This document shows positions 13,531-22,454 of a DNA stretch of 37,188 nt, piece after piece. The translations under genes and the position numbers were made by a program. This stretch comes from Limnothrix sp. CACIAM 69d (GTDB lineage: Bacteria > Cyanobacteriota > Cyanobacteriia > CACIAM-69d). The number at the start of each line of letters is the position of its first letter. Positions within the stretch are counted from its first letter, which is position 1. Location of the stretch: NCBI GenBank assembly GCA_001913845.2, contig MKGP02000008.1:1-37188 (forward strand), written 5' to 3'. Below the pieces are notes generated by a model. It was not told the origin of the DNA and did not search any database. It saw nothing but the letters and a program-made list of their open reading frames with translations.

Positions 13531-15858
13531 GTGTCAACCCCCGAAACCGTTCTCGAATCCGCACCCTTCCCGATCGCTGAAATCACCGCCGAAGGCATCA
13601 AGCCCGATGAATACGTCGATATTGTGAATCGACTGGGCCGCCACCCCAACAAAGCCGAACTGGGGATGTTTGGCGTGATGTGGTCGGAACACTGCTGCTA
13701 CAAGAATTCTCGCCCCCTGCTCAGCCAATTTCCCACCAGCGGCCCGCGCATCCTCGTGGGCCCCGGCGAAAACGCTGGCGTGGTGGATCTGGGCGATGGG
13801 CTGCACCTGGCCTTCAAGATCGAATCCCACAACCACCCGTCCGCCGTGGAACCCTTCCAGGGAGCGGCGACCGGTGTGGGCGGCATCCTGCGGGACATTT
13901 TTACGATGGGGGCCCGCCCGATCGCCATTCTCAATGCCTTGCGGTTTGGCTCCCTGGATGACGCACGTAACCGCCGCCTGTTTGAAGGTGTGGTCGCTGG
14001 CATTTCCCACTACGGCAACTGCGTGGGCGTGCCGACCGTCGGCGGTGAGGTTTATTTTGACCCCGCCTACAGCGGCAACCCGCTGGTGAACGCCATGGCC
14101 CTGGGGCTGATGGAAACGCCGGAAATCGTCAAGGCGGGAGCCTATGGGATTGGCAACCCGGTGCTGTACGTGGGGTCAACGACCGGCCGCGACGGCATGG
14201 GCGGGGCCAGCTTTGCCAGCGCGGAGCTGACCGATGAGTCGATGGACGATCGCCCGGCCGTGCAAGTGGGTGATCCGTTCCTGGAAAAATCCCTGATTGA
14301 AGCCTGTCTCGAAGCCTTCAAAACCGGCGCAGTGGCGGCGGCCCAGGACATGGGCGCGGCGGGCATCACCTGCTCCACGGCGGAAATGGCAGCCAAGGGC
14401 GGCGTGGGCATCGATTTGGATCTGGACAAAATCCCTGTGCGCGAGTCGGGGATGGTTCCCTACGAATATCTGCTGTCGGAATCCCAGGAGCGGATGTTGT
14501 TTGTGGCCCACAAGGGCCGCGAACAGGAATTGATCGACATCTTCCACCGTTGGGGTCTGCAAGCGGTGGTAGCCGGGGAAGTGATCGAAGAGTCGATCGT
14601 CCGGATTCGTTTCCAGGGTGGGATCGCGGCGGAAATTCCGGCCACAGCCCTGGCGGACAATACCCCGATCTATCGGCGGGAACTGCTGGCGGAAGCACCG
14701 GCTTACGCGCAACAGGCCTGGGCTTGGTCGCCGGACTCGCTGCCTGCTTGTTCCGTGACGGGATTAGCCGATCGCCCCTGGAGCGAGGTGCTGCAAAGCC
14801 TGCTGGAAACTCCCTCGATCGCCTCGAAATCCTGGGTCTATCGTCAGTACGATCACCAGGTGCAAAACAACACAGTGATCGTCCCCGGTGGGGCCGATGC
14901 GGCCGTGGTGCGGCTGCGGCCCCAACTAGCCACGGACAACGGCATGCCGTTCACCAAGGGCGTGGCGGCCACGGTGGATTGCAACGCCCGCCATGTGTAC
15001 CTCGACCCCTACCAGGGGGCTTTGGGTGTGGTGGCAGAAGCGGCTCGCAACCTGTCCTGCGTGGGGGCGGAACCGCTGGCCGTGACCGATAACCTCAACT
15101 TCGGTAGCCCCGAAAAGCCCGTGGGCTATTGGCAATTGGCGAATGCTTGCCAGGGTTTAGCCGATGCTTGCCGGGAACTGGGCACGCCGGTGACGGGTGG
15201 TAACGTGTCGCTCTACAACGAAACCCTGGATTCGGAAGGCAAGCCCCAGGCAATCTATCCCACGCCCGTGGTGGGCATGGTCGGGGCGATCGAGGACATC
15301 AACCAAATCGTTGGCCAGGGCTTCCAAGGCGCAGGCGATGCAATCTACCTGTTGGGCGCACAAGCTCCCGTCACCCTGGGCGCGTCGGATTATTTGGCGG
15401 CGATTCACAACACGATCGCCGGTCGGCCGCCCGTGGTGGAGTTCGATCGCGAACGAGCCGTGCAAGCCGCTTGCCGCAACGGGATTCGCCAGGGCTGGAT
15501 TCGATCGGCCCACGACTGCGCCGAAGGTGGCCTAGCCGTCACCCTGGCCGAGTCCTGCATTAGCGGCAACCTGGGTGCAACGGTGACGATCGACCCCGGG
15601 AGCGATCGCTGGGATGCGGCCCTGTTTGGCGAAGGCGGCGCAAGGATCGTGGTGTCCGTGGCGGGCGATCGGGCGGCCGCATTTGAAGCCTGGTTGACGG
15701 AGCAGCTCGGGTCGGATTGGGCCAAGCTGGGAATCGTCGGGGGCGATCGGCTGGTGATCAACGCACCGGACGGCGCAACGGCCCTGGATGCAGTGCTGGC
15801 TAATCTGTCCGAAGGCTGGAGCGAGGCGATCGCCCGTCGCATGGAACGGTTGGTGTAG
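13531..15858 (+). CDS. purL: Phosphoribosylformylglycinamidine synthase subunit PurL
   Basis: Converts formylglycinamide ribonucleotide to the amidine with ATP and ammonia in purine synthesis. It is the small-type PurL, which works with PurQ and PurS. At 775 residues the length suits this class. Conserved blocks are [43 protein letters not shown] and [10 protein letters not shown]. The start was placed at GTG 13531 because residues then begin [13 protein letters not shown], like other cyanobacterial PurL, and a -10 hexamer lies just upstream. The frame remains open back to TTG 13462. GC-rich codons contrast with the accessory genes upstream. purF follows. Confidence 0.93.
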   Translation: MSTPETVLESAPFPIAEITAEGIKPDEYVDIVNRLGRHPNKAELGMFGVMWSEHCCYKNSRPLLSQFPTSGPRILVGPGENAGVVDLGDGLHLAFKIESHNHPSAVEPFQGAATGVGGILRDIFTMGARPIAILNALRFGSLDDARNRRLFEGVVAGISHYGNCVGVPTVGGEVYFDPAYSGNPLVNAMALGLMETPEIVKAGAYGIGNPVLYVGSTTGRDGMGGASFASAELTDESMDDRPAVQVGDPFLEKSLIEACLEAFKTGAVAAAQDMGAAGITCSTAEMAAKGGVGIDLDLDKIPVRESGMVPYEYLLSESQERMLFVAHKGREQELIDIFHRWGLQAVVAGEVIEESIVRIRFQGGIAAEIPATALADNTPIYRRELLAEAPAYAQQAWAWSPDSLPACSVTGLADRPWSEVLQSLLETPSIASKSWVYRQYDHQVQNNTVIVPGGADAAVVRLRPQLATDNGMPFTKGVAATVDCNARHVYLDPYQGALGVVAEAARNLSCVGAEPLAVTDNLNFGSPEKPVGYWQLANACQGLADACRELGTPVTGGNVSLYNETLDSEGKPQAIYPTPVVGMVGAIEDINQIVGQGFQGAGDAIYLLGAQAPVTLGASDYLAAIHNTIAGRPPVVEFDRERAVQAACRNGIRQGWIRSAHDCAEGGLAVTLAESCISGNLGATVTIDPGSDRWDAALFGEGGARIVVSVAGDRAAAFEAWLTEQLGSDWAKLGIVGGDRLVINAPDGATALDAVLANLSEGWSEAIARRMERLV

Positions 15859-15909
15859 GGGCGATCGGCCGCACGCCCCTACTTGAAACCTACCGGAATT
15901 CTAGGTTTC
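15855..15909 (+). other. Two consecutive hairpins after purL
   Basis: GTAGGGGCG (15855-15863, containing the purL stop codon) pairs with CGCCCCTAC (15874-15882). Directly after, GAAACCTA (15885-15892) pairs with TAGGTTTC (15902-15909). Neither is followed by a T-run. They may attenuate or process the purL-purF transcript, or slow exonucleases. Confidence 0.5.
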
Positions 15910-16181
15910 TACCGGGCGATCGATGTTTCCCGGGGATTCGTCCTGAATTCGCCATCGCCACAGCCGATCGATTCCGCAACTTCTGTTACTGTTAAGGCGG
16001 GATCGTTAAGGGCTTGTTAACTTCCTGAGTCGCCGATCTTTTGGCTTCCAATCGCTGCACCAGGGATGACCTGGCTTAGGAACCGTTGCGCCAACCAGCC
16101 GCGCCAGCCTCACTTGACCACGATTCTGACCGTCTTTTTGCTAATTCACCCGCTCTTGCTGCTAGGAGTCATTGTCGCCCA
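15910..16181. other. purL-purF intergenic remainder
   Basis: No gene is supported. A frame continuous with PurF runs upstream from 16182 to 16086 but is not expected to be translated. TGTTACTGTTAAGG near 15984 could hold a -10-like element. AGGAG at 16164-16168 precedes the chosen purF start by 13 bp. Confidence 0.4.
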
Positions 16182-17666
16182 ATGTTTCCCTCCGAGTCTG
16201 AAGACCTGTTCGATCTGATGGGCGATCGGCCCGACAAACCCGAAGAAGCCTGTGGCGTTTTTGGGGTTTACGCGCCGGGCGAAAACATCGCCACCCTTGC
16301 TTATTTTGGCCTCTTTGCACTCCAGCACCGGGGGCAAGAATCGGCGGGGATTGCCACCTTTGATGGCTCAACGGTGCATGTCCACAAGGACATGGGCCTC
16401 GTTTCGCAAGTCTTCAACGAAAAAATCCTGCAAGAGCTACCGGGAAATTTGGCCGTGGGCCACACCCGCTACTCCACCACCGGATCGAGCCGGCGCGTCA
16501 ATGCGCAACCGGCCGTGGTGAAAACGCGCTTGGGATCTTTGGCCCTGGCCCACAATGGCAACTTGGTGAACACAGCGGAACTACGGGATTCCTTGGCCGC
16601 CCGGAACTGTGAATTTGCCACCACCACGGACTCCGAGGCGATCGCGATCGCCATTGGCCAAGAGGTGGACAGCGGTTTGGGTTGGATGGAAGGGGCCATT
16701 CGGGCCTTCCAGCAATGCCAAGGGGCCTTCAGTTTGGTCATTGGTACTCCCGACGGCATGATCGGCACTCGCGACACCAACGGCGTACGGCCGCTGGTGA
16801 TTGGCACGCTGCCCGGTGCGCCCGAGCGCTATGTTCTGGCTTCGGAAACCTGCGCCCTAGACATCATCGGCGCGGAATATCTGCGGGATGTGGAACCGGG
16901 GGAAATGGTTTGGATCACGAACGATGGTCTTGCCTCCTTCTTTTGGGCCACGCAGCCGGAGCCGAAATTGTGCGTTTTTGAGATGATCTATTTCGCTCGC
17001 CCAGACAGCAAGTTCCACAACGACAGCCTCTATAGCTATCGAATGCGGTTGGGACGACGCTTGGCGATCGAGACCCCGATCGATGCGGACATTGTGATTG
17101 CTGTGCCCGATTCCGGTGTTCCTGCCGCGATCGGCTATTCCCAAATTTCGGGCATCACCTACGCCGAAGGGTTGATCAAAAACCGCTACGTGGGCCGCAC
17201 CTTCATTCAACCGACCCAAACCATGCGGGAGTCGGGAATTCGGATGAAGCTAAACCCGCTGCGGGATGTGCTCGCGGGCAAGCGAGTGGTGATTGTGGAT
17301 GATTCGATCGTCCGGGGAACCACCAGCCGCAAGATCGTAAAAGCCTTGCGGGATGCGGGAGCCACGGAAGTTCACATGCGAATTTCCTCGCCGCCGGTCA
17401 CCCATCCTTGCTTCTATGGCATCGACACCGATAACCAATCGCAATTGATTGCGGCCACCAAGTCCGTGCAAGAAATTGCCGATCAAATTGGTGTGGATAC
17501 GCTGGCTTACCTGAGCGAGGAAGGGATGCTGGAAGCGACCCAAGATGCTACGCAGAATTTCTGTACGGCTTGTTTCAATGGTCGCTACCCAATTCCAGTG
17601 CCAGCCATGTTGAAGCGATCGAAGCTGATGTTGGAAAAGCTGGAACCGGCCACGGTGGGTTCCTGA
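16182..17666 (+). CDS. purF: Amidophosphoribosyltransferase PurF
   Basis: First step of purine synthesis: PRPP plus glutamine to phosphoribosylamine. With ATG 16182 the protein has 494 residues, a 23-residue propeptide and the nucleophile Cys24 in EEACGVFGVYA, as in Bacillus-type PurF where the propeptide is removed. Glutaminase blocks are LQHRGQESAGIA, GHTRYSTTGSS and HNGNLVNT. The PRPP site is VVIVDDSIVRGTTS. C-terminal NFCTACFNGRYP carries cysteines expected to bind the 4Fe-4S cluster of this type. An upstream start at 16086 would lengthen the propeptide and is less likely. The gene ends in a strong terminator. Confidence 0.93.
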   Translation: MFPSESEDLFDLMGDRPDKPEEACGVFGVYAPGENIATLAYFGLFALQHRGQESAGIATFDGSTVHVHKDMGLVSQVFNEKILQELPGNLAVGHTRYSTTGSSRRVNAQPAVVKTRLGSLALAHNGNLVNTAELRDSLAARNCEFATTTDSEAIAIAIGQEVDSGLGWMEGAIRAFQQCQGAFSLVIGTPDGMIGTRDTNGVRPLVIGTLPGAPERYVLASETCALDIIGAEYLRDVEPGEMVWITNDGLASFFWATQPEPKLCVFEMIYFARPDSKFHNDSLYSYRMRLGRRLAIETPIDADIVIAVPDSGVPAAIGYSQISGITYAEGLIKNRYVGRTFIQPTQTMRESGIRMKLNPLRDVLAGKRVVIVDDSIVRGTTSRKIVKALRDAGATEVHMRISSPPVTHPCFYGIDTDNQSQLIAATKSVQEIADQIGVDTLAYLSEEGMLEATQDATQNFCTACFNGRYPIPVPAMLKRSKLMLEKLEPATVGS

Positions 17667-17699
17667 ACCACCAATGAATTAACTAAGGATTAACCAGCG

Positions 17700-17731
17700 G
17701 GGCGATCGAGAAGTTCGATCGCCCTTTTTTT
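17700..17731 (+). terminator. Rho-independent terminator of purF
   Basis: GGGCGATCGA (17700-17709) pairs perfectly with TCGATCGCCC (17715-17724) across a 5-base loop and is followed by seven T. It lies 33 bp after the purF stop codon. Confidence 0.9.
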
Positions 17732-17874
17732 GATGGTTTTGATAGTTTGGATTGTTTTGAGTTGGATTATTTCTAGTAGCGTGGCTGCCTTAATTCGCTG
17801 AGTTCAATCACATGGCTGTTACCGTCACCTGATCGTTAAGCAGCAAGGGGCTTAGGGCGTGTCGTCTCATGGTA

Positions 17875-18636
17875 CTAGGGGGTTTGGGGTTCTCGATCGC
17901 CGGGTGAATTTTCCAAGGGCGGCAACTCCAGGGGGAGCAACTGCTGGGCCGGCGTGCGTATGTCAGTGGGTTGTTCAAAAAACAGCTCGATCGAGCTGTG
18001 AATTTTGGTTAGCACCGCCTCCGCCGTCGGATTTTCACGGGGGTTATAGCTCCCCACCAGCAACAAACTCAAGCGCGGGGTGACGGGAACCAGGGTGAAC
18101 CAGGTGCGATCGAACTCTGGGCCCGCTTCTGGTTTTGTGTCTTTTGCCTCCGAAATCACTTGATCTGAAATCACCCGATCTAAAACCATTCGCACAGCCG
18201 ATCGCCCGGCCAAGCGCAGGGTCGATCGCTCGGTTAAGGTCAATCCTGCCGCCTCTGCCCGGGTGGTTAAATCCGTTTCCGCCGCTTCCATGGATTGATC
18301 TAGCAGCACCAAATCCAACCGAATCAGCGATCGGGGCAGGGGTTTGAGCTGCAATCCCCGCGACGGGGCGATCGGCTCGCTATAGAACACCGAGTGATAA
18401 TCCCGATGGAGCGGCATATTCCAATCGATCGGCAGTTCGATCGCCCAAAAGCCTTGGGGATGGCGCACTTTGCGATATTGATAACGCCAGTCCAAGGGCG
18501 TTTGGGGTGCTTGCACAACTGGCCCCGGCTCGGCCCCGGCTGGGGTCAGGATTCCACCCCACAGCCACCCCAGACAGCCCACCAACCCGATCGCTCGCCA
18601 ACGCCAGCCACTCCGCACTCCTTTCACCATTCCCAA
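17875..18636 (-). CDS. Secreted protein of unknown function
   Basis: A 253-residue protein with an N-terminal signal peptide: basic residues, hydrophobic IGLVGCLGWLWGGIL, and a likely cleavage after PAGA near residue 35. The mature part includes GFWAIELPIDWNMPLHRDYHSVFYSEP, a Thr/Glu-rich helical stretch and WFTLVPVTPRLSLLLVGSYNPRE. The pattern recalls small lumenal PsbP-like or DUF1795-like folds, but the resemblance is weak and I do not assign a family. The C-terminus is rich in Pro and Leu. It is convergent with purF and divergent from the DUF1517 gene. Confidence 0.65.
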   Translation of the reverse strand: MGMVKGVRSGWRWRAIGLVGCLGWLWGGILTPAGAEPGPVVQAPQTPLDWRYQYRKVRHPQGFWAIELPIDWNMPLHRDYHSVFYSEPIAPSRGLQLKPLPRSLIRLDLVLLDQSMEAAETDLTTRAEAAGLTLTERSTLRLAGRSAVRMVLDRVISDQVISEAKDTKPEAGPEFDRTWFTLVPVTPRLSLLLVGSYNPRENPTAEAVLTKIHSSIELFFEQPTDIRTPAQQLLPLELPPLENSPGDREPQTP

Positions 18637-18886
18637 ATCCCGACTACCGCCGAATCATCGCCCAAACGCTGTCCATTTGCCCCGATCGCGCGATCGATCG
18701 CTTCCCTAAAACTCCCCCTCGCCCCACCTCGCTTCAGGAATTCAACGCAGTCGATACCCGATCAGCCATCATTCCGCTAGGCCGGCCAGCGGTCGGTTAT
18801 CTCGCCAGAGCCACCCCTGCTCCACAGGATAAGCTGGACGGTAGGCAAGCCAAGGCTTGCACGCTTTTGGATTTTGAGCCACTCCC
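18637..18886. other. Intergenic region with a short hairpin
   Basis: No gene is supported. GCAAGCC (18845-18851) and GGCTTGC (18854-18860) form a tight hairpin followed by ACGCTTTT. It could act as a weak plus-strand terminator or be a dispersed repeat. The promoter of the minus-strand secreted protein should lie near 18640-18700. Confidence 0.4.
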
Positions 18887-18993
18887 TTTGCATTCAATTT
18901 GCATTCAAACCGTATTGATTTGATCTCGAATCAAGACTGAATCAAGACCGAATCAGTACCGCGTCAACATCGCGTCAACGGCGTTCCAGAACC
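18887..18993 (+). repeat. 11-bp tandem repeats leading up to the DUF1517 start codon
   Basis: TTTGCATTCAA occurs twice in perfect tandem (18887-18897, 18898-18908). From 18928 the sequence steps in 11-bp units: GAATCAAGACT, GAATCAAGACC, GAATCAGTACC, GCGTCAACATC, GCGTCAACGGC, and a diverged GTTCCAGAACC that abuts the ATG at 18994. The array therefore forms the whole leader of this gene. Confidence 0.75.
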
Positions 18994-19596
18994 ATGAGTT
19001 TAGGTGATCAGTGGAATCGACTGACGGGCAAAAGCCGCTTCGTCGTCACCCGCATTTTTGTGCATCTAGCTGGGTCAGAAGTGGCCCCCTCGCTGGGCAA
19101 GCTCAACCAAATTGCGCGGGAGGCGATCGAAGCGGAAGGGGACTTGGACGTTTTGGGCCAGGGCCTGTCAGACCTTTGTGAAAGCCTGTTGCAATATCGA
19201 ACCTATTGGCAGTCCGCCAGCAATGAGGGGGATGTGTTTTGGGATGAAGGAGAAGCGGGCGATCGGTTCAATGACCTATTCACCGACTCGGCGGCCCGCT
19301 ATCTCAGCCAGCCTGACCTGGATTTGCCCAGTCAACTGGATGACGACCTGCTGACCCTTCCGGCCACGAGCAACCTGTTGGTGATGTTGACGGTGGGCTA
19401 TGAAGGCGAAGTCCCCAGCCTCGAAACCAACCTGGCCGATTCTGAAGCCTTAGCAACGGGTCTCAAGGCCCTGGCAAACCTCCACTACAATCAAAAATTG
19501 CGGGCCGTGCAGGTACACTTTGCCCCCGCCCGTCTGGGAGATGAGCTAACGAATGATCAGCTCCTGCAAAATTTCCCAGAACTGATTCCGCTGTAG
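18994..19596 (+). CDS. DUF1517 domain protein
   Basis: A 200-residue soluble protein. Conserved DUF1517 features are ARYLSQPDLD, LLVMLTVGYEGEVPSLETNLADSEALATGLKALANL and the closing VQVHFAPARLGDELTNDQLLQNFPELIPL. This family occurs in cyanobacteria and plants, usually with an N-terminal membrane anchor, and its role is unknown. This member has no transmembrane segment. There is no obvious Shine-Dalgarno site, because the leader is the 11-bp repeat array. A terminator follows within 25 bp. Confidence 0.8.
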   Translation: MSLGDQWNRLTGKSRFVVTRIFVHLAGSEVAPSLGKLNQIAREAIEAEGDLDVLGQGLSDLCESLLQYRTYWQSASNEGDVFWDEGEAGDRFNDLFTDSAARYLSQPDLDLPSQLDDDLLTLPATSNLLVMLTVGYEGEVPSLETNLADSEALATGLKALANLHYNQKLRAVQVHFAPARLGDELTNDQLLQNFPELIPL

Positions 19597-19598
19597 AA

Positions 19599-19620
19599 AC
19601 TCCCGCTTCGGGGGTCTTTT
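19599..19620 (+). terminator. Rho-independent terminator of DUF1517 gene
   Basis: ACTCCCG (19599-19605) pairs with CGGGGGT (19609-19615), including one T-G pair, around a 3-base loop. TCTTTT follows. It begins three bases after the stop codon. Confidence 0.7.
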
Positions 19621-19863
19621 GGAGGAATGCCGTCCCATCGGAATCACAATCCGAGGAATCAGGGTCGGTCTTTTTTAATCAATGCTCGCTTGTTGTTTTG
19701 GCTTGCTGTTTTGGGGCTGCGGCTTTTGGTTCGGCCGCCACCGAGCGATCGATTCGCTGCTGGCGGATTGCAGACTTGGCCCATTGCTGGCTTGGCCCAC
19801 AGGACTCAGCTTCTTGGCCACCCAATGGCCTCAAGCGTGATTTTGTTGTTTTGAGATAGCCCT

Positions 19864-20733
19864 ATGCTCCGAAAATTATTGGCTTTGGTACTGGCGATCG
19901 CGATCGCCTGGGTCACGATCACCGGCTCACCAACGGTGGTGCGGGCAGAAGCTTTGCCCAGCGCGATTGTGGCCGCCGCGCCCAGTGTTGCCAAATCCCT
20001 GCCCACGGGCGACTATCCAGTTCAGCAGGCCGCCTATGACGACGGCACGGGGGAATATGCCCTGATGCTGTTAAACACGCCCGCTGGTGCTTCGCCGGTT
20101 TTTCGTACCTCTGAGTTGCAGATGGCCCGGCTAGATGACGAGGCGATCGCCCAAGGGAAAAAGCCCTACTTGGCCGTGAAAGATGGTCAGCCCGTGCTGT
20201 ACCTCAACGAAGACTTCAAAATCGAATATCTCCATAGCGAAACCGCTGTCCAAACCAATCCCCAAACGGGCGAGCAACAAACGGTGATTGTTCGCCGTGA
20301 GTCTAGCTTCTGGTCGCCTTTTGCGGGGGCGATCGCGGGTCAAGTGGTGGCGAATGCTCTGTTTGCGCCCCATTACGTATTGCCCCCGGCCTATCTGCCC
20401 GGTCGCCCCTTGGTGGGCTACGGCGGCTATGGTCGCAGCTACGGTGATGCCATCAGCAGCTATCAAAACCGCTACAACGCTGCCCCTGTGGCTGAGCGCA
20501 ACCGCCAGCAGTTCCGCGCCACCGGCAATGTGGCTCGCAAGGCCACGGGTCTGAGCCGCCCGGCCGCCAACAACCGAGCCAAGGCCACTGGCTCCGGCTT
20601 TGGCAGCAGCACCTTCCGCAGCACCCCCAACCGTCGTGTGGCGGCTCCCCGGCCCCGCAGCAGCTTTGGCAGCAGCTTTGGGCGATCGCCCGTGCGGATG
20701 CGATCGAGCTTTGGCAGCTTCCGCCGTCGGTAG
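19864..20733 (+). CDS. Secreted protein with basic Ser/Arg-rich tail
   Basis: A 289-residue protein with a clear signal peptide (MLRKLLALVLAIAIAWVTITG, cleavage after VVRA near residue 28). A globular middle part (YALMLLNTPAGASPVFRTSEL, KPYLAVKDGQPVLYLNEDFKIEYLH) is followed by a hydrophobic Gly/Ala segment (FWSPFAGAIAGQVVANALFAPHYVLPPAY). The tail has repeated SFGSS/SSFG and many Arg residues, giving a strongly basic, disordered end. The family is not recognised; similar architectures are common among cyanobacterial exported hypotheticals. The basic tail could bind nucleic acid or cell-surface polysaccharide, which is a guess. Confidence 0.7.
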   Translation: MLRKLLALVLAIAIAWVTITGSPTVVRAEALPSAIVAAAPSVAKSLPTGDYPVQQAAYDDGTGEYALMLLNTPAGASPVFRTSELQMARLDDEAIAQGKKPYLAVKDGQPVLYLNEDFKIEYLHSETAVQTNPQTGEQQTVIVRRESSFWSPFAGAIAGQVVANALFAPHYVLPPAYLPGRPLVGYGGYGRSYGDAISSYQNRYNAAPVAERNRQQFRATGNVARKATGLSRPAANNRAKATGSGFGSSTFRSTPNRRVAAPRPRSSFGSSFGRSPVRMRSSFGSFRRR

Positions 20734-20820
20734 TCGATCTCAATCGATCCCCATTGGTTACCGCCCAATGAGCGGTAGCCTGCGGAGCGAATTCCAACAG
20801 AACTAGCCGTTTTGAGCAAG

Positions 20821-20858
20821 GCGATCGATTCCTGAAACAGGGGAGTCGATCGCTTTTT
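20821..20858 (+). terminator. Rho-independent terminator after the secreted protein gene
   Basis: GCGATCGATTCC (20821-20832) pairs with GGAGTCGATCGC (20842-20853), including one T-G pair, and TTTTT follows. A weaker stem-loop (GGTTACCGC / GCGGTAGCC, 20757-20780) precedes it. Confidence 0.75.
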
Positions 20859-20912
20859 GATCCCTGACTTTTTCAAACTGGCTAACCGCATTGCTAACCC
20901 CTGGCAAAATGG

Positions 20913-21494
20913 CTAGCAAAATGAGCATCGATGCTGGGTTGCACGATGCAACAGCACCTCGTAGTGGCGATCGCGGATGTTGTAAGCCCCAAATCGTTCC
21001 AAGTGTGGGTTCATCATTTGGGCATCAAACAACAGAAAATCTCGACGGCGCAGATGCTCAACCAGCTTGACCATGGCCACCTTTGAGCCATCGGGAATTT
21101 GATAAAACATCGATTCGCCAATGAACGCTCCACCAATCACAATTCCCAAAATGCCGCCGGCCAGGTGGTCGCCCTGCCAGGTTTCAAAACTGTGGGCATA
21201 GCCAGCGCAATGGAGCGCCCAATAAATTTCCTTTAGCTCTTCTGAGATCCAAGTGGTGTCCCGATCGGCACAGCCTTCCACCACATCCCGAAATGCTCGA
21301 TCGATCGCCACCGTAAACCGATTTTGATTTAGCGCTCGTCGCAGGGACTTGGGATATCGGAAGCGATCATCTAGCGGAATCAGCGTCCGTTCCCGGCTGC
21401 AATACCAGCCCAAATCGTTACCCGTTTCATCGGCCATTAAAAAATAGCCGCGCGAATAGCCAGCAATCAGCGCCGGAATATCGTATTGGGACAT
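20913..21494 (-). CDS. aat: Leucyl/phenylalanyl-tRNA-protein transferase
   Basis: Adds Leu or Phe to N-terminal Arg or Lys of proteins, marking them for ClpS/ClpAP degradation (N-end rule). Family blocks are visible: GYFLMAD, WYCSRERTLIPLD, FRYPKSLRRAL, FTVAIDRAFRDVVEGCADRDTTWI, GYAHSFETWQGDHLAGGILGIVIGGAFIGESMF and FDAQMMNPHLERFGAY. The start was set at ATG 21494 (MSQYDIPALI), which matches the usual cyanobacterial N-terminus. Two upstream Met codons extend the frame to 21536. At 193 residues it is compact, as usual in this phylum. It stands alone. Confidence 0.9.
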   Translation of the reverse strand: MSQYDIPALIAGYSRGYFLMADETGNDLGWYCSRERTLIPLDDRFRYPKSLRRALNQNRFTVAIDRAFRDVVEGCADRDTTWISEELKEIYWALHCAGYAHSFETWQGDHLAGGILGIVIGGAFIGESMFYQIPDGSKVAMVKLVEHLRRRDFLLFDAQMMNPHLERFGAYNIRDRHYEVLLHRATQHRCSFC

Positions 21495-21536
21495 GCAGGA
21501 GTCGGTGGTGTTGCCCATCGGCCCTTGAAATAGCAC

Positions 21537-21954
21537 AGTGGAGCCGATTCTAGCGCGATCGCCTGATCCCTATGCAACCAATCCTCTGAATCTCTGCAAC
21601 TGATCAGCCAGCCAGCCTCAATTTAGATCTCCCCTGGGATATCCATTAACCGATCGATCAAAACCGATCAAAGTCGGTCAGAGATCAGTAGAAATTGATA
21701 GAAGTCGAAAAAATCAACGAAAATCAATCAAGATCACTAGAAATAACGAAAAATTACCCATTTAAAAGGTTCTTGACGATCCCAAGATTCACCATCATAC
21801 AGCAGAGTTAGGCCAAAGAATTCGCACAGAAAATGGAGTCGATCGCGCAGTTAAGATTATTCAGAACTTGGAAATTTGACATCTACGTTGATGTAATAGC
21901 TTTTTGTGTTTTATTGTTTTAAGTTTTTGTATAAACTACGATCAACTTGTTACT
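21537..21954. other. Intergenic region with 10-bp periodic repeats
   Basis: About 420 bp without a supported gene between aat and the AT-rich orphan. It contains the 100-bp periodic array at 21655-21754 and, near 21886, a TTGACA hexamer that could be a -35 element for the orphan gene. ACATC/GATGT (about 21889-21894) forms a minor inverted repeat. Confidence 0.45.
21655..21754. repeat. Degenerate 10-bp periodic array
   Basis: Consecutive 10-bp windows read CGATCAAAAC, CGATCAAAGT, CGGTCAGAGA, TCAGTAGAAA, TTGATAGAAG, TCGAAAAAAT, CAACGAAAAT, CAATCAAGAT, CACTAGAAAT, AACGAAAAAT. Most end in a short A-rich run, so A-tracts recur once per helical turn, as in intrinsically curved DNA. Confidence 0.55.
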
Positions 21955-22425
21955 ATGCTGCAATTGAACGAAGAAGTTCAAAATAAGCTGAAAACCATAG
22001 CTCCTCTCATTGCTTTTTTTGGATTGCCTGAATTAGGACAAGTTGCCATCTTGCCAAGACTGAAGGAGAGAAAATATGACTTTCCAGAGGGAGACCTAAT
22101 CACGCGCAGCGCAATTGAAGTTTTGGTTAATGCTTACAACGCCCACTTAAATTCAATTTCGATTCGGCTCTTGATTGTAAAAGATCAGTCAGACAGTGAG
22201 GACGTAAAAAAACTGGCAATTTCTATTGATCAATTACTGGAAATAACTAATGAGATTATAGATCGATATTCTTTTCAAAAATCGAACTACAGCAATTGCT
22301 TCAAAACCACTCAATGGAAAAGGCTTTGCCAAATTTCCCTCGAGATTCAACAGGCGCTAGAAATTCAGTTAGTTGTTGACACTAAAACTCTAGAGAACTG
22401 CATAGAATACTGGCTTCACCCTTAG
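21955..22425 (+). CDS. AT-rich orphan protein of unknown function
   Basis: A 156-residue protein from ATG 21955; an upstream TTG at 21904 in the same frame is less likely. It is predicted largely helical (LNEEVQNKLKTIAPLIAFFGLPELGQVAILPRL at the start) with no transmembrane span, signal or known motif. Codons are markedly more AT-rich than those of the flanking genes, suggesting recent acquisition. It is convergent with the PAS-domain kinase, with 29 bp between their ends. Confidence 0.6.
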   Translation: MLQLNEEVQNKLKTIAPLIAFFGLPELGQVAILPRLKERKYDFPEGDLITRSAIEVLVNAYNAHLNSISIRLLIVKDQSDSEDVKKLAISIDQLLEITNEIIDRYSFQKSNYSNCFKTTQWKRLCQISLEIQQALEIQLVVDTKTLENCIEYWLHP

Positions 22426-22454
22426 TGATTGATCGATGAACCATTGACCTACTT

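Noticed and set aside
16086-16181. Longer PurF start at TTG 16086
   Set aside because: It would add 32 residues to an already normal propeptide; ATG 16182 with AGGAG upstream is better.
18507-18923. 138-codon plus-strand frame opposite the secreted protein and its upstream region
   Set aside because: It has low-complexity Pro/Thr/Ser composition, overlaps the signal peptide region of the opposing gene and lacks a ribosome site.
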